NCBI GenBank assembly: GCA_022842245.1
Contig: JALHPZ010000022.1
Coordinates: 1-64,000 of the forward strand
DNA: 64,000 nt
Origin: Gemmataceae bacterium
Lineage (GTDB): Bacteria > Planctomycetota > Planctomycetia > Gemmatales > Gemmataceae
Direction: 5' to 3'
Below, piece after piece: positions 19,153 through 28,700 of this stretch. The first letter of the stretch is position 1, and every line of letters starts with the position of its first letter. Below the pieces are notes generated by a model. That model was not told the DNA's origin and did not search any database. It saw only the letters and a program-made list of their open reading frames with translations. A program made the position numbers and the translations under genes.

Positions 19153-20114
19153 CGGGGATTCTCCGCCTTGCGACGAAACAGTTTCGTTGAGAGGTACAAC
19201 GAACCGGCGACCAGCACTTCCACCGCGGTCCAGACCAGCCGCAGGAGTACGGCGATGACGACCGCATGGCCGGCCGGGTTGCCGCCCATTCCCGACAATC
19301 GCCACGCCAGGCATTCCTGCAACACCAGCTCGCGGGCGCCGATTCCTCCGGGCATGAAGAACGCCAGGAACCCGACGATGTACGATGCCGTCACGCTGAC
19401 CAGTTCCGTGGCGTAATTCTCGGGAACCGTGGGCCACAGCACCCACGTTATCAATCGAAGGCTCAATGCGAGCAAACACCAACCACAAGCCGTTTGAACC
19501 ACGCCGACCAGCAGCAGCCACAGCGGCGTATTCGATACGGCCTGCGCATCCGCACCGTATTTCAGCCGCGTGATCCGGTTGATCAGTCGCACGAGGCCGA
19601 AGAGCCCGAGCGGCAGCACGGCCGCCGCGATCAGGAACGGGACGCGGCCCTGGGTGAACTCGCCCCCGATACCCGCGTACGGAATCAGCACGGCCGCCAG
19701 CATCGCCCCCGCCGCCATGTTGATCAGTGTTTCATACATCGCCGTCAGGCCGACGATGCGCTTCGTCGCCCCGGGCACATGGTGCAGGATCATCATCCGC
19801 AGCAACAGCACCCAGACCTTCCCTGGCACGTACTTCCCGAACTGGCTGACGTAATACGCCCGCACGCCCGTCGTCCAGGCCACCTGCACCTTCTGGTGGC
19901 GCAACAACATCCACCAGTAGGTCCCCCAGATCGTGTGGGCGCCGAGGTAGAGGAGGCCGGTGGGAATCAGGTACCACGCGCGATGACCGATCGACAGCGA
20001 TGCGATCGCGTCGTCGTCCAACAATTTCCAGAAGTGCCGCCCGACCGCCACGAGGATCGCGAAGGCGAGAACGGCTTGCGCGGCGAGCCACAGCCGCTTG
20101 CGGGATGGCGACAT
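19149..20114 (-). CDS. Lysylphosphatidylglycerol synthase TM-region/flippase-like membrane protein
   Basis: The 321-residue protein has eight or so membrane segments and the pattern of the UPF0104/AglD/MprF transmembrane family: YYVSQFGKYVPGKVWVLLLR in the middle and FFMPGGIGARELVLQECL near the end. The family includes flippase domains that move charged lipids or lipid-linked glycans. Given the overlapping GT2 gene, moving or anchoring a lipid-linked sugar is a reasonable inference. The start is ATG 20112-20114. The cytochrome/dehydrogenase fusion gene ends 34 bp upstream. Confidence 0.85.
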   Translation of the reverse strand: MSPSRKRLWLAAQAVLAFAILVAVGRHFWKLLDDDAIASLSIGHRAWYLIPTGLLYLGAHTIWGTYWWMLLRHQKVQVAWTTGVRAYYVSQFGKYVPGKVWVLLLRMMILHHVPGATKRIVGLTAMYETLINMAAGAMLAAVLIPYAGIGGEFTQGRVPFLIAAAVLPLGLFGLVRLINRITRLKYGADAQAVSNTPLWLLLVGVVQTACGWCLLALSLRLITWVLWPTVPENYATELVSVTASYIVGFLAFFMPGGIGARELVLQECLAWRLSGMGGNPAGHAVVIAVLLRLVWTAVEVLVAGSLYLSTKLFRRKAENPR

Positions 20115-20148
20115 AGACGGAGATTGTAGAGAACCAACTCCGTCCCGT

Positions 20149-23100
20149 TCACTTCTTCAAACTCGCGATCCACTCGCGAATGAGCGCCACGCCACGCTCG
20201 TCCACGCGGTTGCTCGCCAGCGGCGGCATCTGGTGCGGCCCGCGCCGGCTCATCCGGGCCAAAAGCACAGAGGAGTCCGGCTTCCCCGGCGACACCAGTT
20301 TCGCGTCCGGCAGGTCGAACGTCTTGTGCAAGGGCGGCACGTCCACGATCCGCATCTTGTCCAACGCCGTCGCGAACTCCAGTTCCATCGCCGCGTTCCC
20401 GCCCCCCGCCTCCACGTGACAGGACGAGCAGTTCGCGTGCAGCCACGACTTCGCCCGCGCCGTCAGATCCTGCTTCGGGTCGTACGGGTCGACGAGTTTC
20501 TTGAAGGAGGACGGCGACTGGTGGAGCAGTCGGGACTCCTTCGCCTTTCGCTGGTTGGGTTGCTGGGAATGGCTCGCCACGTAGTCGTCGAGCGCCTTCC
20601 CCGTCAGCTTCTTCGCCTCGCCCCGTGCCCGGATCGCCGTTCGCGTCTCGCCCATCGTGTCGTACTTCAACAGGCCGAGGTGCTCGAGTTCCCGCAGCTG
20701 GTTCGACGTGCAGCTGCCGTAGTCGTGATCCCTGTTGAACTGCTCTTCGCTCAGGCCGAGCACGAAGTTCGCCGCCCGGCTATGGCAGACCATGCACTCC
20801 GAACGGCTCGGATAGTGCCAGACCTGCTTCCGCTCGCCGGCCGCCGTCTTCACCGTGAATTCCTTGTCCATCCCGCCGGACGCAATCAATTCCGCATCCG
20901 TCCCGGCATCGTTCCAGAGGTACGTATAGCCGAACCACTCCGTACCCTGTTTCGTCAGGAAGCGCGTCTCGATCCACTTCCGGCTCGCCGCGTTCCCCTC
21001 CTCCGCCTCCAGCGCGAAGCTCTTCACGATCACCGTCTTGTCCGGGAAGTCCCAGCCCCGATTGCGTTTGAACCCGATCGGTTCGTTCGACGGAATCGCG
21101 AGGAATCGCTCCTTGTGCAGCCCATCGGACCAGAACGGCGCATTCACGGAATACGGGATGACGCCGGGATTCATCGTGTGCGTCGCGACGTTCGCGAACA
21201 GACCACTCTCCGATAGTTTGCGGGGGAAGTTCGCCGTCGGAGGATCGGTGTTCGGCACGAGGGTGTAAAAGCCCCCCTCGCCGTTCCCCCGGTGGTCGCA
21301 GATGAGCAACTCGCCGCGGGTGTTCACGCCGAACGCCGTGATCTGCATCCGCGGCGTCGCCAGTTCCTTGTGGAAGACCGGTTTCGTTCCATCGTGTTTC
21401 ATCCCCCAGATGCGACCGGTCGAGTAATCGCCGTAGAGGTACACGCCGTTGAGTTCCGGCAACTGCTTCCCGTAGTACACGATGCCGCCAGTCAGCGAGC
21501 GGAACTCGGAGTGGTGGTGTTCGATCGCCGGCTTCGTGTGCGGTGTGCTGTTCAGCTTGCGGTTCTCGTAGAACGGGTGGCTGCCCTCATAGACGCTCCA
21601 GCCGAAGTTGTCGCGGGGGCGAACGAAATACGCCTGTTCCCACAAGTCTTGGCCGTTGTTGCCGACCCAAATGTGCCCGGTTTTCTCGTCGCAGGCGATC
21701 CGCCACGGGTTGCGGAACCCGGTGGCGTACGTCTCCGGCACGAACTCGGCGTTGCCGACGAACGGGTTGTCCTTCGGAATCGAGTAGGTCTTGCCCGGCG
21801 AGGGATGATCAACGTCGATGCGGAGGAGTTTCGAGAGGAGCGTATCGCCGCGCTGGCCGGTGACGTCGGTGTCGGAGTCGGAGGTACCGTCGCCGCTGGT
21901 GACGTACATCATGCCGTCGAGGCCGAAGCAGACCGCGAGGCCGTTGTGCCCGTCGGACTCCCATTCGAGGATGGTCAGCGCGGTTTTCTCGTCGAGTGTG
22001 TACGGTGGCTTCGGCTGCATCGTGTAGCGCGTGATCCGGTTCGATTTCTTCTTGATCTTCCCATTCCCCTTGCCGTTCCAGCCGACGTAGACGTAGCCGT
22101 TCTCGATGAACTTCGGATGGAAGCAGAAGTCGGTGGCCGAGCCGCCGTCGGGCGTGTCGAACAGCTTCACGGCGTCGGCAGTCTTCACATTCGGGTCGTC
22201 CGTGACGCGCCAGAATCCGGTCGCCGAGTAGGGGCGATCCTGCGTGATCAGCAACAGTTGATCCGTGCCGGGCACCGCCTTCACCATGATCGGGAAGGTC
22301 GGCGAGAAGTTCGGATAGATGCGTTTCGCATTGTACGGCAGCGGCGGTTCCGGCGAACCGACGACCGTCGACTTCGGGATCGCCTTCGCCACGCCGTAGG
22401 GCTTCGCCGTCGTGGCATCCGGGCCGACGAATACGATTGGCGAATAGTCGTCGGTCTGGTGGAAGAACGGGCCGATCTTCTTTTCGCGGATCGGCGCCGT
22501 CGTGCTCAGTTCCGCGTCCTTCCAGGCTTGATCGTAGTCGCAACGGCAGAGCGCGAAGCTCCATTCCTCGCCGGGTTCCGGCCTGCCGCCGGTACGCAGG
22601 AAGTCCGTCCACGGGATGCGCCCCTCGACGCTCCAACTCGTGTCTTTGTCGTCCCGTTTGTTGAGCGTGCCTTTCAGTCGGACCTTCGTTTCCAGCTGGA
22701 ACTCGCCGTTCTTGATGTTCCTGCCGAGCGCGTCGAAATCGTATTTCGGAAAGAAGGCGTCCAGTTTCGTATTCGCGGCGCTCACCTCGAACTCGAAGTA
22801 ACCCGCGTGTTGTTTCGACGGGCGAAGGAACAGCTCGAAGCAATCGTTCTTCCAGGTGTCGCCATCGTGTTCGGTCACGTCGGCGAAGAGGTCCGCGTCG
22901 TCCATCTCGGCGAAGAAGTAGAGATAGTCTCGGTCCCAGAGGAGCTTCGATCGTGTGGCTTCCTTCGCCGGCCGGTCGTCCTTGCCGAGCCAGGGCAGGC
23001 GGAACGAGTCGATGACGACCGCATGTTTCCACGCCGCATCGTCGGCCGTGCCGTCGAGCACGATCGGCGTGTCGGCCCACCGGCATTCGTATTTCTTGGA

Positions 23101-23190
23101 CGGAACATTGTTGGCGCTCGATTGGGCGAGATAGACCATCGCCACGATCACGGGCACGGTGACGATGATGAATCGCAAAGTCGATCGCAT
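20149..23190 (-). CDS. Secreted fusion: CBM9-like domain, PQQ-type sugar dehydrogenase propeller, cytochrome-c-like C-terminus
   Basis: The 1013-residue protein has an N-terminal signal sequence or anchor (STLRFIIVTVPVIVAMVYLA). A CBM9-like carbohydrate-binding domain (about 32-245) has DGTADDAAWKHA and KNDCFELFLRP. A glucose/sorbosone dehydrogenase-type six-bladed propeller (about 270-640) has ESDGHNGLAVCFGLDGMMYV, TYATGFRNPWRIACDEKTGH and NFGWSVYEGSHPF. The C-terminal region has two heme-like motifs, CMVCH (799-803) and CSSCH (921-925), and the ending MPPLASNRVDERGVALIREW typical of planctomycete cytochrome domains. It should oxidise sugars in the periplasm and pass electrons to its own hemes. 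The start is ATG 23188-23190. Divergent from 23399, with a large inverted repeat between them. Confidence 0.9.
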   Translation of the reverse strand: MRSTLRFIIVTVPVIVAMVYLAQSSANNVPSKKYECRWADTPIVLDGTADDAAWKHAVVIDSFRLPWLGKDDRPAKEATRSKLLWDRDYLYFFAEMDDADLFADVTEHDGDTWKNDCFELFLRPSKQHAGYFEFEVSAANTKLDAFFPKYDFDALGRNIKNGEFQLETKVRLKGTLNKRDDKDTSWSVEGRIPWTDFLRTGGRPEPGEEWSFALCRCDYDQAWKDAELSTTAPIREKKIGPFFHQTDDYSPIVFVGPDATTAKPYGVAKAIPKSTVVGSPEPPLPYNAKRIYPNFSPTFPIMVKAVPGTDQLLLITQDRPYSATGFWRVTDDPNVKTADAVKLFDTPDGGSATDFCFHPKFIENGYVYVGWNGKGNGKIKKKSNRITRYTMQPKPPYTLDEKTALTILEWESDGHNGLAVCFGLDGMMYVTSGDGTSDSDTDVTGQRGDTLLSKLLRIDVDHPSPGKTYSIPKDNPFVGNAEFVPETYATGFRNPWRIACDEKTGHIWVGNNGQDLWEQAYFVRPRDNFGWSVYEGSHPFYENRKLNSTPHTKPAIEHHHSEFRSLTGGIVYYGKQLPELNGVYLYGDYSTGRIWGMKHDGTKPVFHKELATPRMQITAFGVNTRGELLICDHRGNGEGGFYTLVPNTDPPTANFPRKLSESGLFANVATHTMNPGVIPYSVNAPFWSDGLHKERFLAIPSNEPIGFKRNRGWDFPDKTVIVKSFALEAEEGNAASRKWIETRFLTKQGTEWFGYTYLWNDAGTDAELIASGGMDKEFTVKTAAGERKQVWHYPSRSECMVCHSRAANFVLGLSEEQFNRDHDYGSCTSNQLRELEHLGLLKYDTMGETRTAIRARGEAKKLTGKALDDYVASHSQQPNQRKAKESRLLHQSPSSFKKLVDPYDPKQDLTARAKSWLHANCSSCHVEAGGGNAAMELEFATALDKMRIVDVPPLHKTFDLPDAKLVSPGKPDSSVLLARMSRRGPHQMPPLASNRVDERGVALIREWIASLKK

Positions 23191-23276
23191 GGAACAATCC
23201 CAATGGTGGTGGGTCGATTCGACGAGAAAAGGATACCACGCGGCGGTGTTCGGGTCACGGAGCAAAGTATGTGCAC

Positions 23277-23356
23277 CGACTTCCGAAGTCCGGCTTCGAC
23301 TTCGGAAGTCGAACGCGCCCTGAACTTCCGAAGTCGAAGCCGGACTTCGGAAGTCG
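23277..23356. repeat. 33-bp perfect inverted repeat built from four ACTTCSGAAGT units
   Basis: The left arm (23277-23309) and right arm (23324-23356) are exact reverse complements, separated by 14 bp. Each arm holds two copies of the 11-mer ACTTC(C/G)GAAGT, itself a hyphenated palindrome; they start at 23279, 23299, 23324 and 23344 (steps 20, 25, 20). The element lies in the divergent promoter region, 87 bp from one ATG and 43 bp from the other. It could be a multi-site operator or a REP-like hairpin. Confidence 0.85.
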
Positions 23357-23398
23357 GGTGGTTGCCATATGATCGGAGTTACGGGGGGGAGGCGAGCG

Positions 23399-24097
23399 AT
23401 GACGGAAGCGGAGTGGCGAAGCTCAACGCCAAATCAGATGGTCGAAGGATTGTCCAAGTTCTTCGAGCAAATCGAACAGCAACGAAAAGGACGCTTGTTC
23501 CAATGCGCCATCGTTCGACATCTGGATGAGGGCATCCGAACCAAACTGCTCCTGAACGCCGTGGAAGCTGTCGAGAAACATGTCGATGGAGAACTTTTGG
23601 ATGCCAAACTCGAACAGTACCGGAAACGCATTCAGCGTCGGAGAGCGGGCCCGACTTCAGCCGAACGAGCCTCAAGTTACTTCGCCTATGGACTGCTGGG
23701 AACAGGGAAATGGTCTTGGGCATCGGTTCGCTACATGGCAAGTCAATTCGTCGTGAGAAGCATCGACAATGATCTCGAACTCGACCGTATTCGCAAATCG
23801 CACGAAGCAATTGCCGACCAAAGAAACAACTACCGGGACCATTTGAAGCGATTGCTGATCTGTATCTTCGGAAATCCCTTCCGCCCTGTCGTCTTCGATC
23901 CCGCGTGGCTCACCTCTACCGCTCGCGGCATCGCCCACGGCATCTACGACGAACGCGCCTTCGACCGGCTGCCGATCCTCGCCGACGCGCTCCAGGACGC
24001 TGGCTGCGAGAACGACGACATCCTGAGCCACTGCCGGGGCGAAGGCCCACACGTCCGCGGCTGCTGGGTCGTCGATGGCGTGCTGGGGAAAGTGTAG
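23399..24097 (+). CDS. Planctomycete hypothetical protein (MTEAEW family)
   Basis: The 232-residue cytoplasmic-looking protein opens with MTEAEWRSSTPNQMVEGLSK and ends with a well-ordered block: FGNPFRPVVFDPAWLTSTAR, IYDERAFDRLPILADALQDA, and SHCRGEGPHVRGCWVVDGVL. This beginning and end resemble a large planctomycete family, abundant in Gemmata-type genomes, with no known function; that comes from memory, not a search. The middle (about 40-150) is more variable and charged. The start ATG 23399 is preceded by GGGGGGAGG at good spacing. It stands alone between the inverted repeat at 23277 and the cupin gene. Confidence 0.72.
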   Translation: MTEAEWRSSTPNQMVEGLSKFFEQIEQQRKGRLFQCAIVRHLDEGIRTKLLLNAVEAVEKHVDGELLDAKLEQYRKRIQRRRAGPTSAERASSYFAYGLLGTGKWSWASVRYMASQFVVRSIDNDLELDRIRKSHEAIADQRNNYRDHLKRLLICIFGNPFRPVVFDPAWLTSTARGIAHGIYDERAFDRLPILADALQDAGCENDDILSHCRGEGPHVRGCWVVDGVLGKV

Positions 24098-24148
24098 ACG
24101 CATTTAGGTATGCTCATCTTCGACAATTATTCGCAGGAGCCTCACCCA

Positions 24149-24505
24149 ATGCCGTTCATCGACCTCTCGACCGTACCTCAGTTCGAGCCGCTGCCGGGGG
24201 TGCATATCCGCACGCCGTTCGGGAAGCACATCATGCTCTCGTACCTGGAGATGGACGAGGGGGCGATCGTGCCGACGCATTCCCATCCACACGAGCAGGC
24301 CGGGATGCTGATTCGCGGGAAGATGGAACTGACGATTGGAGACGAGACTCGCGTGGTGGAACCGGGGGCGATGTTCATCATCCCGCCGCACACGCCGCAC
24401 CGGGCCGTCGCCGTCGGAGGGCCATGCCTCGCGCTCGACATCTTCAGCCCGCCGCGCGAGGATTACATCGAATTGCAGAACCGGTACATACCGCCGGTGG
24501 GCTAG
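24149..24505 (+). CDS. Small cupin-domain protein
   Basis: The 118-residue protein is a single cupin barrel. Motif 1 is VPTHSHPHEQAGMLIRGKME and motif 2 PGAMFIIPPHTPHRAVAVGG; His residues in both, plus the Glu in motif 1, can bind a metal. Single cupins of this size act as sugar isomerases, dioxygenases or ligand-binding proteins, and the substrate cannot be read here. The start ATG 24149 has AGGAG about nine bases upstream; an in-frame ATG at 24110 would add 13 residues. Its stop codon overlaps that of the convergent glycosyltransferase in the shared tetramer CTAG (24502-24505). Confidence 0.87.
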   Translation: MPFIDLSTVPQFEPLPGVHIRTPFGKHIMLSYLEMDEGAIVPTHSHPHEQAGMLIRGKMELTIGDETRVVEPGAMFIIPPHTPHRAVAVGGPCLALDIFSPPREDYIELQNRYIPPVG

Positions 24506-25698
24506 GCCGCGGCGCGAAGCGCGGGATTCGCCGCTTCGTCGAGGATTGTCCGCAGGACGAGGCCGGGCAGTTCGTCGGTGTGGAAGAACGCACGGGCGCC
24601 GGCTTCCATCTTCGCGTGGTCGAAATCCGACTCAACGAGTTCGCGCACAATATCGGCGTCCGCGGCCGGGTCGTCGGTGAGGAGCCGCGAGCCGGGGACA
24701 ACGAGGTCGGACATCGGCCGGGCATCGCGCGTGACGGCGGGGCAACCGCGGAGCTGCGCCTCGATCAGCGGCAGGCCAAGACCTTCGTTCAAGGATGGGA
24801 AGACGAGCAGCTTCGCCGTGCGGAAGAGGCGTTCGGTCGTCGCGGCGGTCGCACGCGGATACCAGGTCACGGGCAGGTTCTTCGGCAGACCGTGGAAGAA
24901 CGCATTCAATTCGTCCGGCGCGCAGCGCACGCCCCCATACATGAGAAGGCGATCGACGGATCGCCCGGCGGCGGCGATCAGCCGGGGCATCGCCGCCAGC
25001 CCCTTGCGGCGATCGAGCGGCGACGCGAGCAGCACCGAGCGCGTGCGCGCGGGCACCGTCGCGGCGCGGTCGAGACAACCGACCGGCACGAGCGGCGGGA
25101 ACCAGCCGACCTGGTTCGGCTCGAATCCGAACAACCGCACGAGGTCTTCGGTCACGGCCTCGCTGATGCCGAGCGTCATGTCGCAGTGCCGGCGGAAGTA
25201 GCGGAAGCCGGCGAGGTGCTGGTGGGCGAACTCGAACGGCTTTCCGGCCTCCGTGAGGCAGTAGCGGTTCGGGATGGCGTCGTAGACGATGCCGACCTGC
25301 CGGCGGACCGGGAGGCGTTCGTGGAAGTCGACGAGCCAGGGGTTGCCGATGACGAGGGTATCGAAACCGGCGGCGTCCAGGCGCGGGCCGATCTGGCTGT
25401 ACCAGACGGCGGGTGCGTCGGCATGGGCCTCCGCCGCGGCGGCGCGGTGGCGTTCGAGGACTTCGCGCGGCGTGCCGGAGAGTTCCCAATCGTCCACGAT
25501 ACCGTTGTCGCGGACGAAGCGCGCATCCCGCAGGTGGATGCGGAACCAGTTCGGTGCGTGCCGTTGCGGGCGGAAGAACGAAACGAATCGCGCGTCCGCG
25601 CCGCGGGAGAGGTAGTGTTGCAGCGTGAGCAGGTAGTTCCGCACGCCGACGTGGCGGGTGAGGAAATCCGGCTCGACGAGGATGCCGACGCGGGTCAC
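24502..25698 (-). CDS. Family 4 glycosyltransferase
   Basis: The 398-residue GT-B enzyme shows RSVLLASPLDRRKGLAAMPR at the start of the nucleotide-sugar domain and KLLVFPSLNEGLGLPLIEAQ, the E-x7-E type donor-binding motif of GT4 family members. The N-terminal acceptor half begins MTRVGILVEPDFLTRHVGVR. It probably adds a sugar to a surface polysaccharide or glycolipid; donor and acceptor are unknown. The start is GTG at 25696-25698 with GAGG seven bases upstream. It lies 25 bp downstream of the larger glycosyltransferase fusion, with which it is probably co-transcribed. Confidence 0.88.
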   Translation of the reverse strand: MTRVGILVEPDFLTRHVGVRNYLLTLQHYLSRGADARFVSFFRPQRHAPNWFRIHLRDARFVRDNGIVDDWELSGTPREVLERHRAAAAEAHADAPAVWYSQIGPRLDAAGFDTLVIGNPWLVDFHERLPVRRQVGIVYDAIPNRYCLTEAGKPFEFAHQHLAGFRYFRRHCDMTLGISEAVTEDLVRLFGFEPNQVGWFPPLVPVGCLDRAATVPARTRSVLLASPLDRRKGLAAMPRLIAAAGRSVDRLLMYGGVRCAPDELNAFFHGLPKNLPVTWYPRATAATTERLFRTAKLLVFPSLNEGLGLPLIEAQLRGCPAVTRDARPMSDLVVPGSRLLTDDPAADADIVRELVESDFDHAKMEAGARAFFHTDELPGLVLRTILDEAANPALRAAA

Positions 25699-25723
25699 GG
25701 ATTCGCCTCGGAGCAGTAAAGGA

Positions 25724-28700
25724 TCAGGAGCCGAACAGCGCGAGCCACTTCGCGGGCAGCAGGCGGTTGAGCAATCGCCGCGAACGACGCGGCCGGGCGA
25801 TGGAGGCCGGCACGATCGGTGCGGACGGCACGTCGGGCGGCGGACCGGCCGGCACGAAGGCGCGGATGTGGCTCTTGTCCACGCCGATCGTCGTCGCGGA
25901 CGCGTACGGATTGAAGCGCGGCGCGATGCCGTGCCGCATGTACGTGACCGTGATCTCCACGTCCTCGGCCTGGTTCCAGAAGCAGAGTTCGTTCAGCGGG
26001 ATCGCCCGGAGGATGTGGGTCTTGAAGACCATCAGCCCGCCGTTGATGAACGAGGTACCGCGCAGGGCGTTCAGGTTCTGCGCCGCGCTCGGGGGCGTCA
26101 TGCGCAAGGAGTCGTCGGCCATGTGGCAGTAGGCGGGGTACTCGTCGCCGTTCTCGAAGTACTGCGCGATGGCGAGGAAATCGAAATCGTAGCCGTACTG
26201 GTCGAAACCCGAGAAAAACCCATCGTCCAAGCGGTAGCGGTCGTGGGCGAGCAACAGGTTCGGATGGCTCGCGGCGCGGGCGATGTCGTTCTTCTTCCGG
26301 CAGATTTCCGGCAGCGTCGGCGAATAGTACTGCGGCAGGTAGCGCGGCTTGGCAAAGGCGTACTCCGGCGCCTCCGGTCCGCAGATGAGGATCTCATGCT
26401 CTCCGGCCGGGTCGCGGTCGCGGATCGACTTCAGCATCGCGACGACGTTGGCCTTGCGCGTGTTCTGCGTGAGGATTCCAAAGGTCCACGGCGCGGGGCG
26501 CCGCAGCGCCATGTCGGTGCGTTCGAGTTCGACGATACTCACAAGGTGCCCGCTGGCGTCGGTCTCCTCATGGAGGACGCGAGCCTTGAGGCCGGGCCGC
26601 CGGCCGAGGATGTTCTTGATGGCGAGGCCGCCGTCGTGCATCTTGTAGCGCAGCACGAGCAGGCCGCGATCGCCGACGAAACGTACGAGTTCGTCCATCA
26701 CGAGCAGGTGCTGGTCCGCCCCCAGTTCGCTGATCGGCGATTCGTAGCACCAGACGACGTCGAACTTGCCGTGCAGCTCGGCCGGGGCGCGGAAGTTCGT
26801 GCAGCCGTAAAGAAGCAGCGAATCCATGTCGAACGGCGGATGCGCGCCGATCCAGAGTTGCGGACCGCCGCGGGCGACCAGATCGAGCAGGCGTTGCGGA
26901 ACCGAGGTCACGGTTCGTCCCTCGCGATTCAGGAGTTGGGGGGCGGGCCAGCGCGGCGTGTCGGCGGACGTGGCGCGGAGGCGGACCCAATCGCCGAGCA
27001 ACGGGTCCGCGAGCGGAGCCTGGAGCAGTGCCGCGACGGCGGCGTTGCGCCAGCGCCGGCCGGATTGCGAACCGATCTCCTCGACTTCCGCCAGCGCCGC
27101 GGCGAACTCGCTTATCGGTCGGACCGGCTGCTTCAGGTGTTTGAACCGTGCCGGCGGCGTTTCGCCCGTGCGAAGGCCGCGGATCAGCACGCGATCGGCC
27201 GCGAGCAGCGCCGTGCGCAGATGCGGGGCGTCCAATGCGGGCGATTCCGCCAGAACGCGATCCAGTACGAGCACGCCCGGCCGGCGGAGCACCTGCGGTG
27301 CGAGCGTCGCAAACCGCTCCGGCGTGTCGCATTCGTAAACGAACGCGCTCGCCGGGTGAAGTTCCTGGAATCGATCCAGTTCATCGAACGACAGGCACGG
27401 CAGCCGCGCGGTGAGCGGCGCCGGCGGCGCGTCCTCCGGCAACACGGCGAGCGCCAGCCGGTCCGGCCCGTGCAACGCGAACGCCGTGCACAATTCCGCG
27501 AGATCGTCCTCCGTCGTGCGCGCATCGAAGGGGCGCGACCAGAACACGCGGCCGGGCACGGGGGCACATTTCGGCTGCGCGACGAGTTTCTCGATGAGCC
27601 GGCAGGCGGCTTCGCCGGTGCGGTCCCAGGTGAAACCGTCGGCGAAGGCGCGGGCGGCGTCGGCGCGCGCCCGCGCGGGCCGCGCCAGGGCATCGTAGAT
27701 GGCATGAGCAATCGAATCCGGATTCGCCGGATCAAAGAACGCGACGCCGGGGCCGGAGAATTCAGGGATCGACGACGTGCCCGACGCGACGACATCGGTG
27801 CCGCACGCCATCGCCTCGAGCACGGGCAGGCCGAGGCCCTCATACAACGAGGGAAACACGAAGAGCCGGGCGCATTGATACAGCGCGAGCAACTCGCGAT
27901 CGTCCACGTAGCCGAGGAAGATCACGGATTCGGCGATGCCGAGCGCGGCGAGCCGGCGGTCGAAGTCGTCGCGGAACGGCTTCGGCAGTTCGCCCGCGAT
28001 GACGAGCGGATGCGCGCGGCGGACGGACTCCGGCAGCCGCGCGAGCGCCGTGAACAGCGCCGGCAGATTCTTGCGGAAGTCCCCGCCGCCGACATAGAGC
28101 AGGTATCGATTCGCGTTCAGCGCCGGGATCCGCTTCTTCCATCCGAGTCGTTCCAGCCGTCGTTCGGCGCGGTCGCGCGGCTCGGGTCGGAAGTCGCTGG
28201 CCGGCGCGCCCTGGATGTTCACAACTTCGCCGCGGTAACCGAGCAGCGAAACGAGGTCGTTCTGGCTGGTTTCGGAGATGGCGAGCAGCCCGTCGAAGGT
28301 CGCGGTCGACCGGAGTTGGCGGGAGAAGTATTTCATGATCGCCGGCTGGCCTTGGAGATAGCTCTCGGCAAAGAGCAGCGGGATCAGATCGTAGAAGACC
28401 GCGACGGTGGGCGGATGATCGTCGAGGAACTGGATTGGGATGCCGCCGCCCTCGAAGGCGGAGAGGACGAGGATCGCGTCCGCGCCGCGGGCGCGGATCC
28501 AGTCGGCGTAGTGCAGGCGGAGCAGGTCGGTTGTCGGGCCGTCGCACGGGTGGAACGGCGCGGGCGGCGCGTAGCGCAGCACTTCGACCGATTCGGGAAC
28601 GGCGATCTCGCCGAGGTGGTCGGAGGCGACGGCGCGGAGGCGCCAGTCGGGGCGCACGCGCACGATGGCGTCGAGGAGTTCGCGGGAGTAGCGGCCGATG

